A stretch of 30,175 bases of DNA from NCBI GenBank assembly GCA_905204225.1, contig CAJKZK010000009.1, positions 1-30,175 of the forward strand, written 5' to 3'. The notes under the pieces are model-generated. The model worked only from the letters and a program-made list of their open reading frames with translations, did no database searches and was not told the DNA's origin. Position 1 is the first letter of the stretch; each line of letters begins with the position of its first letter. Below are positions 1-7,986 of this stretch, one piece after another. The DNA comes from an uncultured Bacillota bacterium. GTDB lineage: Bacteria > Bacillota_I > Bacilli_A > RFN20 > CAG-449. Both the position numbers and the translations under genes were made by a program.

Positions 1-51
1 AGAATAGCGATTTATTATTTTTTTGTAAGTGTGTTAAATTTTGACGTATAC

Positions 52-72
52 AAAAAACGACATAATGTCGTT
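52..72 (-). terminator. Rho-independent terminator of the tmRNA gene
   Basis: Read on the minus strand this is a perfect six-pair stem, AACGAC with GTCGTT around an ATTAT-type loop, followed directly by a run of T. It starts about 25 bases past the CCA end of the tmRNA, so it is the expected end of that transcript. Confidence 0.85.
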
Positions 73-96
73 GACAATATGTCGCAATCTTTCTAA

Positions 97-459
97 TGGT
101 GGAACTGCTGGGATTTGAACCCAGGTCCAGAAATAGCCACATACAAAGCACTACAAGTTTAGTTTACTAATAAAATTCATAAGAGGTAAGATTAATAAAC
201 GAATCTAACTCTTACTAACCTATAATTTTTTCGTTATTGATTTATAGATATCATCAATACTTATTCTCTCTAAATTACACCAATTATAGACCGAGAGATC
301 CATTCTATAATTGATGATTTGCTTCCAAAAAGGACTTGGCTTAATTAAGCAGCAAATGCTAAACGATTTGTGTTGCCATTTATAGGCGTTTAGTCTTTAA
401 CGCGACAAACCGACTGCTCTTTGTACCCTGCATATCCCTGTCGAAACCTTGTCAGCCCC
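97..459 (-). ncRNA. ssrA: Transfer-messenger RNA (tmRNA)
   Basis: tmRNA rescues ribosomes stalled on broken mRNAs and adds a degradation tag. On the minus strand the 5' end reads GGGGCUGACAAGGUUUCGAC, the hallmark tmRNA start. The 3' end carries a T-arm with UUCAAAU loop, the acceptor strand CAGUUCC and an encoded CCA (97-99). The ends pair as GGGGCUG with CAGUUCC, including two G-U pairs. The tag frame lies at 345-377: GGC resume codon and then N-T-N-R-L-A-F-A-A before TAA, giving GNTNRLAFAA. The Ala-Ala end is the usual ClpXP signal, and a glycine resume codon also occurs in Staphylococcus aureus. This is a one-piece, 363-nt molecule with a terminator just downstream. Confidence 0.97.
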
Positions 460-464
460 AATAG

Positions 465-493
465 ATAATATGTGCTTAGCAAAATGATAATAA
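465..493 (-). promoter_or_regulatory. ssrA: Probable sigma-A promoter of tmRNA
   Basis: On the minus strand a TATTAT -10 box (465-470) sits five bases before the first base of the mature tmRNA. A weak TTATTA -35-like box (488-493) lies 17 bases further upstream. The -10 position is convincing. The -35 is poor and may be chance in such AT-rich DNA. Confidence 0.4.
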
Positions 494-573
494 CATAATT
501 TTTAAAATTTTCAATATTTATAATTCGAAATAACGAAGAATTTGATATTATGTTAATGTGTAGGAGGAATTAT

Positions 574-1158
574 ATGAAAATAATTGTTGCTTCAAATAAT
601 GCGCATAAAATTGAAGAATTTAAATCTTTTTTTAAAGGATATGATGTTGAAATTTTGTCATTAAAAGATGCTAATATTGTTGTAGATCCAGAAGAAAATG
701 GAGAAACATTTAAAGATAATGCTTTTATTAAAGCTAATGAGGTTAGTAAATATACTAATTGTATAGTTGTAGCAGATGATTCTGGATTAGAGATTCACGC
801 ATTAAATGGTTTTCCTGGAGTGCATTCAGCAAGATTTATGGAAGGACATCCGTATGTTGAAAAATTTGTTGAAATAAATAAAATGTTAATAAATAAAGAT
901 AATAAAGCAAATTTCAATTGTACTTTGTGTGTTATTAATTTAGAAAAAACTCCTTTATATTTTGTTGGTAAAACTTATGGAGAAATTTTATCTTCTCCAA
1001 GAGGAGATAATAATTTTGGTTATGATCCTATTTTCTTTTATCCACCTTTAAATAGAACTTTTGCTGAATTAACTCAAGAAGAAAAAAATAAAGTATCTCA
1101 TAGAGGAAATGCTTTAAAACAATTTGTTGATTATTTGAAAGAGAAAAATTATATATGA
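574..1158 (+). CDS. rdgB: XTP/dITP diphosphatase (RdgB/HAM1 family)
   Basis: House-cleaning pyrophosphatase that hydrolyses non-canonical purine triphosphates (XTP, dITP, ITP) to monophosphates in the cytoplasm, keeping them out of DNA and RNA. The 194-residue length is normal for the family. Visible motifs are the substrate loop SNNAHK at residues 7-12, the acidic metal site DDSGLE at 68-73, FGYDPIF at 148-154 and SHRGNA at 175-180. The ATG at 574 is chosen over an in-frame ATG at 550 because AGGAGG (562-567) is correctly spaced before it and homology begins there. It is first in a chain of overlapping genes: its TGA overlaps the ATG of the next gene in an ATGA arrangement, implying coupled translation. 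Confidence 0.95.
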   Translation: MKIIVASNNAHKIEEFKSFFKGYDVEILSLKDANIVVDPEENGETFKDNAFIKANEVSKYTNCIVVADDSGLEIHALNGFPGVHSARFMEGHPYVEKFVEINKMLINKDNKANFNCTLCVINLEKTPLYFVGKTYGEILSSPRGDNNFGYDPIFFYPPLNRTFAELTQEEKNKVSHRGNALKQFVDYLKEKNYI

Positions 1159-1808
1159 AATATGAAACAATTATATTTGATTTAGATGGGACATTACTTG
1201 ATACTTTATTAGATATTAATGATGCAATAAATGATACATTAAAGCAAATGAATTTGCCTTATAAAAGTAGTAAAGAAAATGCTAGAAATTTTATTGGTAT
1301 GGGAGTACATGTTTTAATTGATAGAGTTTTTGATTATTATAATATTAATGAAAATTTAAAAGATGAATTCTTTAAATTATATATGGTTAATTATTCTAAA
1401 CATGTAAATATCAAAACTAAACCATTTGATGGAGTAATTAATACTTTAAATGAATTAAAAAAAGAAGGATTTAAATTAGGTGTTATTTCTAATAAGCCAA
1501 ATAATGATGTAAAAAGATGTTTAGATGATTATTTTAAAGATATTTTTGATTTTGTTATTGGCCAACAAGAAGGAGTAAGGACAAAACCATATCCAGATAT
1601 TTTTTATAAAATGCTAGAAATATATAAATTTAATAAAGATAAAGTATTGTATGTTGGTGATATGGATGTTGATATTAAGTTTGCTAAAAATATTAATGTT
1701 GATGTTGCTATATATTCTAATGGTTATGGAAAAATAAAAATAAGTCAAAATAATGAAAAAATATTTAATAAATATGATGAATTATTATCTATTGTGAGGG
1801 AAAAATGA
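1155..1808 (+). CDS. HAD-superfamily phosphatase, phosphoglycolate phosphatase-like
   Basis: A haloacid dehalogenase-type phosphohydrolase of the Gph/PpaX kind. The four signature motifs are present: nucleophile DLDGT (D9 and D11), motif II serine S112 in GVISN, motif III lysine K144 in RTKPYP, and motif IV GDMDVD at 168-173. The helical cap lies between about residues 16 and 90, as in C1-cap phosphatases. The 217-residue length is typical. The start overlaps the rdgB stop by four bases and the end overlaps the next gene the same way. The true substrate cannot be read from sequence: phosphoglycolate, pyrophosphate or another small phosphate ester are all possible. Confidence 0.9.
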   Translation: MKYETIIFDLDGTLLDTLLDINDAINDTLKQMNLPYKSSKENARNFIGMGVHVLIDRVFDYYNINENLKDEFFKLYMVNYSKHVNIKTKPFDGVINTLNELKKEGFKLGVISNKPNNDVKRCLDDYFKDIFDFVIGQQEGVRTKPYPDIFYKMLEIYKFNKDKVLYVGDMDVDIKFAKNINVDVAIYSNGYGKIKISQNNEKIFNKYDELLSIVREK

Positions 1809-2329
1809 AAAAACAATTAAGCGTTATTAAAACAATTTTGGTTATAGATTTAATATTATCTATTATTCAAACAATATTTTTATGTATTGAAACTGATTTA
1901 AAACATATTATTTTATCACTTGTAGTGTATATATGTTTAGTATTATCTTTTATTGCTTTTATTATATGCAAATTAGAAGTTAAAAAAATATATTTTGAAA
2001 CAATTAATAATGATATTAAAATTCGACTTGTTGAAGAAGATGATTATCAAATTGTTAGAAGTTTATTAGATGATTCACCTTTAGAAAATTCTCTTGAGGA
2101 GGCTAATAAATTAGAAGAATATAAAAAAATAACAATAGATTTTATAAGATTACATTATCATTATTTAGTTTTAAAAAATGGAGAAGCAAAAGGTATATTT
2201 TATGCTAAAAAGAATGGTAATGTAATAGAAATTGAATATAAGAATAATTTTGAAGAGAAATTAGAAATTAACAATATTATAAATACAATTGCTAAAGAAC
2301 ATGGTTTTGAGATAAAATATATAAACTAA
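1805..2329 (+). CDS. Small two-helix membrane protein of unknown function
   Basis: I do not recognise this 174-residue protein. Two hydrophobic segments (about residues 8-27 and 34-56) form an N-terminal hairpin in the membrane, followed by a soluble charged domain of about 115 residues. The start of that domain (IRLVEEDDYQIVRSLL) resembles the first strand and helix of GNAT acyltransferases, but no acetyl-CoA loop is clear, so this is only a hint. The start overlaps the HAD gene by ATGA, with GAGGG upstream as ribosome site. Its place between the phosphatase and mntP suggests co-transcription only, not a shared role. Confidence 0.7.
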   Translation: MKKQLSVIKTILVIDLILSIIQTIFLCIETDLKHIILSLVVYICLVLSFIAFIICKLEVKKIYFETINNDIKIRLVEEDDYQIVRSLLDDSPLENSLEEANKLEEYKKITIDFIRLHYHYLVLKNGEAKGIFYAKKNGNVIEIEYKNNFEEKLEINNIINTIAKEHGFEIKYIN

Positions 2330-2342
2330 TGGGAAATTATTT

Positions 2343-2927
2343 ATGAGTATTATTGAAATCATCTTATTATCTTTTGGTTTAGCAATGGATGCTTTTGCAG
2401 TAAGTATATGTAAAGGTTTAACATTAAAAAAAATGGATTGGAAAAAATCATTGATAGCAGGTGGATATTTTGGTGTATTTCAAGCTAGTATGCCTCTTAT
2501 TGGTTATTTCTTAATTAAATTATTTAAACAAAATGAGGCAATTAGCAATTTTATTACTAAATATGATCATTGGATTGCATTTATTTTATTAATAATTATT
2601 GGTATAAATATGATTATAGAATCGTTTGCTAAAGAAGAAGTTGATGGTAATTTTGGTTTTAAAACAATGTTTGTTTTAGCTATTGCAACATCTATTGATG
2701 CTTTATCAGTGGGTATAACTTTTGCTACAATGGAATTAGCTATTAATATTTATTGGACAGTATTAATTATTGGCGGAATAACATTTATTCTTTCTGCATT
2801 AGGAGTATTTATTGGTAATGTATTTGGCCTTAAATTTAAACAACCAGCAGAAATTGTAGGTGGAGTGGTATTAATATTAATTGGCTTAAAGATTTTATTA
2901 AATGGATTAGGAATTATTAGTTTTTAA
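2343..2927 (+). CDS. mntP: Manganese efflux pump MntP
   Basis: Inner-membrane exporter that relieves manganese excess. The protein has six hydrophobic segments and the two inverted-repeat family motifs: LAMDAFAVS with Asp16 and ATSIDALSVG with Asp119. These correspond to the acidic residues needed for transport in the E. coli protein. Length of 194 residues is standard. It follows the previous gene by 13 bases and precedes cysS by 10. There is no room for the yybP-ykoY manganese riboswitch often found before mntP, so regulation, if any, must act on the whole operon. Confidence 0.94.
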   Translation: MSIIEIILLSFGLAMDAFAVSICKGLTLKKMDWKKSLIAGGYFGVFQASMPLIGYFLIKLFKQNEAISNFITKYDHWIAFILLIIIGINMIIESFAKEEVDGNFGFKTMFVLAIATSIDALSVGITFATMELAINIYWTVLIIGGITFILSALGVFIGNVFGLKFKQPAEIVGGVVLILIGLKILLNGLGIISF

Positions 2928-2937
2928 GGAGAGCGTT

Positions 2938-4281
2938 ATGGAAATTAAATTATATAATAGTTTATCAAATAAGATAGAAGTTTTTCATCCTTTACATGAA
3001 GGAGAAGTAACATGTTATGTTTGTGGACCAACAGTTTATAATTATGTGCATGTTGGTAATATGCGTCCAGTTGTAGTTTTTGATGTCTTAAGAAGATTAT
3101 TTTTGTATTTAGGTTATAAAGTTACTTTTATATCTAATTTTACAGATATTGATGATAAAATTATTAAACAAGCTCAAAAAGAAAATTTAACTGAAGCTGA
3201 AATTGCTGAAAAATATATTAAAGCATTTGAAGAAGCTAGAGAAGGTGTTCACGCTTTAAAACCTACTTATCAACCAAGAGTTACTAAAACAATGAATCAA
3301 ATTATTGATTTTGTTAAAGAATTGATTTCTAAAGGTTATGCTTATAATATTGATGGAGATGTATTTTTTAGAGTAAGTAAAATAAAAGACTATGGATGCT
3401 TATCTAATATGAAAATAGAAGATTTATTGGTTGGCGCTAGAATTGAAGAAAATTCTAAAAAAGAATCACCTTTAGATTTTGCTTTATGGAAGAAAACTAA
3501 TGATGGTATTCAATTTGATTCTCCTTGGTCAAAGGGAAGACCAGGTTGGCATAGTGAATGTGTAGTTATGATTAATTCATTAGTGCCTGGTGGAAAAATT
3601 GATATTCATGGAGGCGGATTTGATTTAAAATTTCCTCATCATGAAAATGAAATTGCTCAAGAAGAAGCTATTAAAGGGCATAAAATAGCCAATTATTGGA
3701 TGCATAATGGTTTTATTAATGTTGATAATGTTAAAATGTCTAAATCTTTAGGTAATGTTATTTTAGCTAATGATTATATTAATTTATATGGTGGTAATGT
3801 TGTAAGATTTATGCTTGTTAATACACATTATAGGGTACCTGTTAATTTCTCTAATGATTTAGTTGAATCTGCTAAAAAAGAATTAGATAAAATTTCTTCA
3901 ACATATGTTAAACTTGCTGTTAATTTACAATTAAATAATATTAGTTTAGAAGATTATTCTAAAGATGATGTTGACATGAATAATTTTTTACAAGCAATGT
4001 GTGATGATTTAAATACTGCAAATGCAATGAGTGAATTATATAGAATTGTTAAAGAAGGAAATATTGCTTTAAGAAGTAAACCTTTAGATATACAAAAAAT
4101 AAGAAGAGCCTTCTTTAGTATTAAAGATATGATTTCAATTTTAGGCTTTGAATTTGATATACCTCATTTAACTAATGATGATATTGATTTATATAAAAAA
4201 TATTTAAAAGCAAAAGAAGAAAAGAATTTTGCTGAATCAGATAAAATTCGCCCTCTTTTAATTGAAAGAAAAATATTATAA
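2938..4281 (+). CDS. cysS: Cysteinyl-tRNA synthetase
   Basis: Charges tRNA-Cys with cysteine in the cytoplasm; a class I synthetase. The HIGH box is HVGN at residues 38-41 and the KMSKS box is at 266-270. Zinc ligands are visible as C29 in CGPTVYN, C208 in WHSEC, and H234 and E238 in the HHENE segment. The C-terminal helical domain ends with the usual FAESDKIRPLL helix but stops at ERKIL, without the short ..DTP.G..W tail seen in most bacterial enzymes. At 447 residues it is therefore slightly short but should be functional. AAGGAG lies before the ATG. The cysS-rlmB-sigma order matches the conserved Firmicutes arrangement. Confidence 0.97.
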   Translation: MEIKLYNSLSNKIEVFHPLHEGEVTCYVCGPTVYNYVHVGNMRPVVVFDVLRRLFLYLGYKVTFISNFTDIDDKIIKQAQKENLTEAEIAEKYIKAFEEAREGVHALKPTYQPRVTKTMNQIIDFVKELISKGYAYNIDGDVFFRVSKIKDYGCLSNMKIEDLLVGARIEENSKKESPLDFALWKKTNDGIQFDSPWSKGRPGWHSECVVMINSLVPGGKIDIHGGGFDLKFPHHENEIAQEEAIKGHKIANYWMHNGFINVDNVKMSKSLGNVILANDYINLYGGNVVRFMLVNTHYRVPVNFSNDLVESAKKELDKISSTYVKLAVNLQLNNISLEDYSKDDVDMNNFLQAMCDDLNTANAMSELYRIVKEGNIALRSKPLDIQKIRRAFFSIKDMISILGFEFDIPHLTNDDIDLYKKYLKAKEEKNFAESDKIRPLLIERKIL

Positions 4282-4290
4282 AATAAAACT

Positions 4291-5013
4291 ATGGATGAAA
4301 TAATTATTAATTTTTTTGAAAACTTAGGCTGGTGGGGGCATATAATTCTAATTTTTATAGAATTGTTTTGCGCTACATTATTTTCAAGCTTTATAGGATA
4401 TGAAAGAGAAAGTAATGGCCATGCAGCAGGACTTAGAACTCATATTTTAGTTTCTCTAGGTGCATGTTTAATAATGATTGTTTCAGTTTCAGCTCCTGGA
4501 TTTGGTGGAGGTGCTAGAGATCCTGCTAGATTAGCTGCTCAAGTTGTTTCTGGTATAGGTTTTTTAGGCGCAGGAACAATTATTCAAAATGGAACAGATA
4601 TAAAAGGTTTAACAACTGCTGCCACAATATGGTTATGTGGTGGTATAGGTTTAGCTTGTGGATCTGGATATTTTTCAGGAGCAATTATAGCGACTATTAT
4701 TTCTTTAATCACATTAGTTTTATTAGTGCGTTTAGAAAGACATATTAATCAAGTTTCACCACGTATTATGATTGTGGTAGGTTCTAATAGTACAAATGTA
4801 TTGAAAGATATAATGGAATTAGCAAATGCTTTTGAAGTAACTATTAAAGATATAAGATCAAATATTATTAAAGATAAAAAAGGAAATACTACATGTCATA
4901 TTACTTTAACATTAAATAAAAAATCTCTTGATATGTTACCAGCTTTTGCTGAAGAATTAAAATTAAAATTAACACCAATTGATTTTAAATATTATAGGAA
5001 AAACAAAAAATAA
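4291..5013 (+). CDS. MgtC/SapB-family membrane protein
   Basis: A 240-residue membrane protein of the MgtC family. Four or five hydrophobic helices fill residues 15-147. The family core is clear: GYERESNGHAAGLRTHILVS at 37-56 and the glycine-rich VSGIGFLGAGTII stretch at 86-98. A cytoplasmic ACT-like domain follows (about 155-237). In pathogens MgtC modulates ATP synthase and phosphate or magnesium homeostasis; in non-pathogens its role is unclear. It starts 10 bases after cysS with only a weak ribosome site, suggesting coupling to cysS translation. It interrupts the usual cysS-mrnC-rlmB order, the mrnC position being taken by this gene. Confidence 0.9.
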   Translation: MDEIIINFFENLGWWGHIILIFIELFCATLFSSFIGYERESNGHAAGLRTHILVSLGACLIMIVSVSAPGFGGGARDPARLAAQVVSGIGFLGAGTIIQNGTDIKGLTTAATIWLCGGIGLACGSGYFSGAIIATIISLITLVLLVRLERHINQVSPRIMIVVGSNSTNVLKDIMELANAFEVTIKDIRSNIIKDKKGNTTCHITLTLNKKSLDMLPAFAEELKLKLTPIDFKYYRKNKK

Positions 5014-5094
5014 TACTTTACAATTATGTTTTAATTAGTTAATATACTAACGATTAAGGAGAAAATAAATCTAAGAGATTATTTTAAGAAAAAT

Positions 5095-5820
5095 ATGAAA
5101 AATTATGTTTACGGAATTAATACATCTAGAAATGCTTTAATGCATAATCAAACAATTAAAAATATATATTTGTTAAATGGATTTAAAAATCCTCAAATAT
5201 TTAAATTGATAAAAGAAAAAAATTTTGATTATACTTATTTAAATTCTAAGCAAATGGAAGATTTGGTAGGTAAAAATAATCATCAAGGTGTAATTGTCGA
5301 AATAAATGATTACAAATATTATGAATTAGACGATTTATTAAAAGAATTAGAAAATGTTACTTACCCTTGTATTGCTATCCTTGATGGAATTGAAGATCCT
5401 CATAATTTTGGAGCGATTTTAAGAAGTGGTGATGCTTTTGGAATTGATGGTTATATTATTGCAAGTAATAGACAAGTGGGTTTAACTAACACGGTTGCTC
5501 ATGTTTCAACTGGGGCAATAGAATATAGTAAAGTTTGTAAAGTAACTAATTTAAACCAAGCAATTAATAAATTAAAAGAAAATGGTTATTGGATTGTAGC
5601 AAGTGATGGAAATGCAAAAACTAATTATCGTGATATAGATTATAAAATGAAGACAGGTATTATCATAGGCTCAGAAGGTAAAGGAATTGGACCATTATTG
5701 CTAAAAAATAGTGATTATGTAACTAAAATTGATATGGTAGGACATGTTAATTCTCTTAATGCTTCAGTAGCAGCAGCTTTATATTTTAACGCTATTATGG
5801 AGAGCAAAAATGTTAAGTAG
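5095..5820 (+). CDS. rlmB: TrmH-family (SPOUT) 23S rRNA 2'-O-methyltransferase, RlmB type
   Basis: Methylates ribose 2'-OH in rRNA, by family G2251 of 23S rRNA. The N-terminal substrate domain (about 1-75) precedes a SPOUT domain with all three motifs: motif 1 around N104 and R110 in DPHNFGAILRSGDAFG, motif 2 GSEGKGIG at 192-199, and motif 3 NSLNASVAAAL at 219-229, which form the knotted SAM site. The 241-residue length is normal. The best ribosome site, AAGGAG at 5056-5061, is 33 bases before the ATG. The intervening frame is open but has no ATG, so the leader is unusual. Its last 11 bases overlap the sigma-like gene. Confidence 0.92.
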   Translation: MKNYVYGINTSRNALMHNQTIKNIYLLNGFKNPQIFKLIKEKNFDYTYLNSKQMEDLVGKNNHQGVIVEINDYKYYELDDLLKELENVTYPCIAILDGIEDPHNFGAILRSGDAFGIDGYIIASNRQVGLTNTVAHVSTGAIEYSKVCKVTNLNQAINKLKENGYWIVASDGNAKTNYRDIDYKMKTGIIIGSEGKGIGPLLLKNSDYVTKIDMVGHVNSLNASVAAALYFNAIMESKNVK

Positions 5821-6382
5821 TGATGAGATGATTTTGCAAATAAGAAAAGGAAATGAAGAAGCTATAAAGCTTCTTTTTAATTATTGTGATATTTTTGGCA
5901 ACAAATTATTTAAAAAAATAAAACAAACTTATTCTTTTTTAGGAATTGAATATGATGATATTAAGAGTTATTTGAGAATCGAAACTCTTTATGCGGTTAA
6001 TATTTATGATATGAGTAAATCTGATTTTTTGGCTTTTTGGTTAGTTGTTGCAAGTAGAAGAATTGCTAATAAAATTAGAGAAGAACATCTAGGTGAATAT
6101 AATTATCAAAGGATTAATGTAGATTATGATTTATTTGAAAATTATGATTTTAAGACAAATGAAAATTTATCTAGAGATTATGAATTACATGATTCATATA
6201 ATAAAAGCATAAATTTAGTAGAAAAGAAATATGGTTCTTTAGATAAAAAAGTTTTAGAACTTTGGGCGAAAGGATATAAATATGCTGAAATTGCTGAAAT
6301 ATATAATTTAACTCAGCAAAAAGTTACAATAATTATTTTTAAGGCTATAAAATATTTAAAAAGTCATAAAGATGAATTATAA
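5810..6382 (+). CDS. Sigma-70-family RNA polymerase sigma factor-like protein (SigH position)
   Basis: A 190-residue protein with a region-2-like N-terminus (about 1-90, including DEMILQIRKGNEEAIKLLF) and a C-terminal helix-turn-helix like region 4 (about 143-186, LDKKVLELWAKGYKYAEIAE and following). Its location directly after rlmB matches sigH in Bacillus-type genomes, where yacP usually sits between them. The match to SigH itself is weak: the -10 recognition helix is not typical, so it may be a diverged alternative sigma factor or a ComX/SigH-like competence or stress regulator. GGAGAG precedes the ATG inside rlmB. Its last six bases overlap the convergent LysM gene. Confidence 0.7.
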   Translation: MLSSDEMILQIRKGNEEAIKLLFNYCDIFGNKLFKKIKQTYSFLGIEYDDIKSYLRIETLYAVNIYDMSKSDFLAFWLVVASRRIANKIREEHLGEYNYQRINVDYDLFENYDFKTNENLSRDYELHDSYNKSINLVEKKYGSLDKKVLELWAKGYKYAEIAEIYNLTQQKVTIIIFKAIKYLKSHKDEL

Positions 6383-6949
6383 ATTATAAACATCATAATA
6401 ATTATTGTTTACTAATTTGATAATTATTAATAATCTTGATTGAACAATTGAAGATATTTCTTTAAGATTATAATTTATTTTTTCTAAAGAAAGAAATTTG
6501 GTAATATTAGATATTTTGTTTTCAATATTTTTTTGTGCTTCGTTAATTTTGTTTTTATCTTTATTAATTAAAGAATCTATGAATAAATAGTATGAATCAA
6601 ATATGTCATTAATATTTGAAGTAAATATTGTTATAAAATTCTCATTATTAAATATTTTTTTTGCTAAAGAAATATATTCTTTTTCTAAATCTATTTTTAT
6701 TAATTGGTGATCATTAAATTTGTTAATATAAGATATAAAAATAGATTTAATTAATTTCTTTATTTTTTCTAATTCTGATTTGTAATCAGTTTCTTTATTT
6801 GGTAAATATATTATGTTACCTATATTAGGTTTATAATAACGAAAAATTGGATTTAAAATATAGATTGTTTCTAATGAACAATTATATTTTTCACATATTG
6901 ATTTTAATGTATCATTTTTTGAAAAAATATGAAGTGTAATGTTTCTCAT
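6377..6949 (-). CDS. LysM-domain protein without a signal peptide
   Basis: A 190-residue protein starting with one LysM domain (about residues 3-50): hydrophobic strand ITLHIF, the NDTLKSICEKYN helix, the LNP turn and NIGNIIYLPN. LysM binds N-acetylglucosamine polymers such as peptidoglycan. The rest (55-190) is lysine- and isoleucine-rich and helical, with no family that I recognise. There is no signal peptide or membrane segment, so export is not explained. Such an architecture recalls spore-coat LysM proteins or phage-derived proteins, but neither is supported by neighbours. It is convergent with the sigma-like gene and overlaps it by six bases. Confidence 0.65.
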   Translation of the reverse strand: MRNITLHIFSKNDTLKSICEKYNCSLETIYILNPIFRYYKPNIGNIIYLPNKETDYKSELEKIKKLIKSIFISYINKFNDHQLIKIDLEKEYISLAKKIFNNENFITIFTSNINDIFDSYYLFIDSLINKDKNKINEAQKNIENKISNITKFLSLEKINYNLKEISSIVQSRLLIIIKLVNNNYYDVYNL

Positions 6950-7029
6950 ATAATCACTATTAAACTATATTAAAAACTATTAAAATTTATGATTTTATGA
7001 TAATATAATTTCATTAGGAGATACTATTT

Positions 7030-7986
7030 ATGATTGAAAACGTAAAACCAAGCATGTCTAAAAGATTGTTATCTATATTAATTGATTTTGTTATATATTT
7101 TGTATTAATGTTTATATTATCAAATTTTGTTATTGGACATATTATTACAAATTCAGATAATTATAAAAATAATTATTCTATTTATGAAGAAAAATTAATT
7201 AATTCTAATTTGGTTGTTAAAGATGAAAATAAAAATACTGTTTTTGTTTACCAAGTGGGTAAATTAGAAACAGTTGATGATTTTAATAAATATGATAATA
7301 TTTTAATTCAATTTTATACGAATTTTAATTCTGAAAAGAGTGAAGAAAATGTTAATGCTTATAATGAAGCTAAAAAAGATTATAAATCAATTTTCAATTA
7401 TGATGAAACAACAAAAGTTGCTACTTTAAAAGAAAATATTTTTGATACTACTTCTAAAGATTATAAAACTAATATGGTTAATGTTTCTAATTATTTTTAT
7501 TATTCTTATTCTAATGCTTTAAATTTTATGAGAAATAATGATAAAGATTTTGCTAATAGTTATAATGCATTAATATTTAATTTAAACATGAAAAAATATT
7601 TAAGTATTGGTATAGCAGCTTTAATTCCATTTTTAATACTTCCTTTATTCTTACGTGGACAAAGTTTAGGTAAAAAAGTTATGGGATTACAAATTAGAAA
7701 ATTTGAAAGTAATTTAGGTGAAGTAAATATGAGCACTATTTTACTTCGTTCAATTTGGATTATTGTTATTGATATTATGGGTTCTTATTTATTGTATTGT
7801 ATTCCTGCAGTAATTTCTTTAATCATGCTTGTTGCAAATAAAGATAGTATGACACTTCATGATATGATTTGTAAAACTATTGTTGTTGATAAAAAATTAT
7901 TAGAAGAAAACAATGCTTCTTACAATAATGTTGATTCATCTAATGTTATTGAAGCAGAAGTTGTTGAAAAGAATGAAGAAAAATAA
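7030..7986 (+). CDS. RDD-family membrane protein 1
   Basis: A 318-residue RDD-domain membrane protein. TM1 (about 12-36) begins with the diagnostic KRLLSILIDF. An extracytoplasmic stretch of about 150 residues follows, then TM2 (about 193-210), the cytoplasmic GQSLGKKVMGLQIRK motif, TM3 and the closing LHDMICKTIVVDK. RDD proteins have varied roles: some are sodium/proton antiporters, most are unknown. The long outer loop is unusual for a family that normally has a short one. A glutamate-rich tail of about 30 residues follows the domain. A TATAAT-like box at 7004-7009 and TTAGGAG just before the ATG suggest that the five-gene unit starts here. Its stop overlaps the next start. Confidence 0.85.
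   Translation: MIENVKPSMSKRLLSILIDFVIYFVLMFILSNFVIGHIITNSDNYKNNYSIYEEKLINSNLVVKDENKNTVFVYQVGKLETVDDFNKYDNILIQFYTNFNSEKSEENVNAYNEAKKDYKSIFNYDETTKVATLKENIFDTTSKDYKTNMVNVSNYFYYSYSNALNFMRNNDKDFANSYNALIFNLNMKKYLSIGIAALIPFLILPLFLRGQSLGKKVMGLQIRKFESNLGEVNMSTILLRSIWIIVIDIMGSYLLYCIPAVISLIMLVANKDSMTLHDMICKTIVVDKKLLEENNASYNNVDSSNVIEAEVVEKNEEK

Noticed and set aside
574..1808. TGA read as tryptophan (Mollicutes code)
   Set aside because: rdgB ends at TGA exactly at a coupled ATGA start, rlmD also ends on TGA, and conserved tryptophans are all TGG.
2250..2342. Manganese riboswitch before mntP
   Set aside because: The intergenic gap is 13 bases; the yybP-ykoY fold cannot fit without lying inside the upstream gene, and its conserved cores are not seen.
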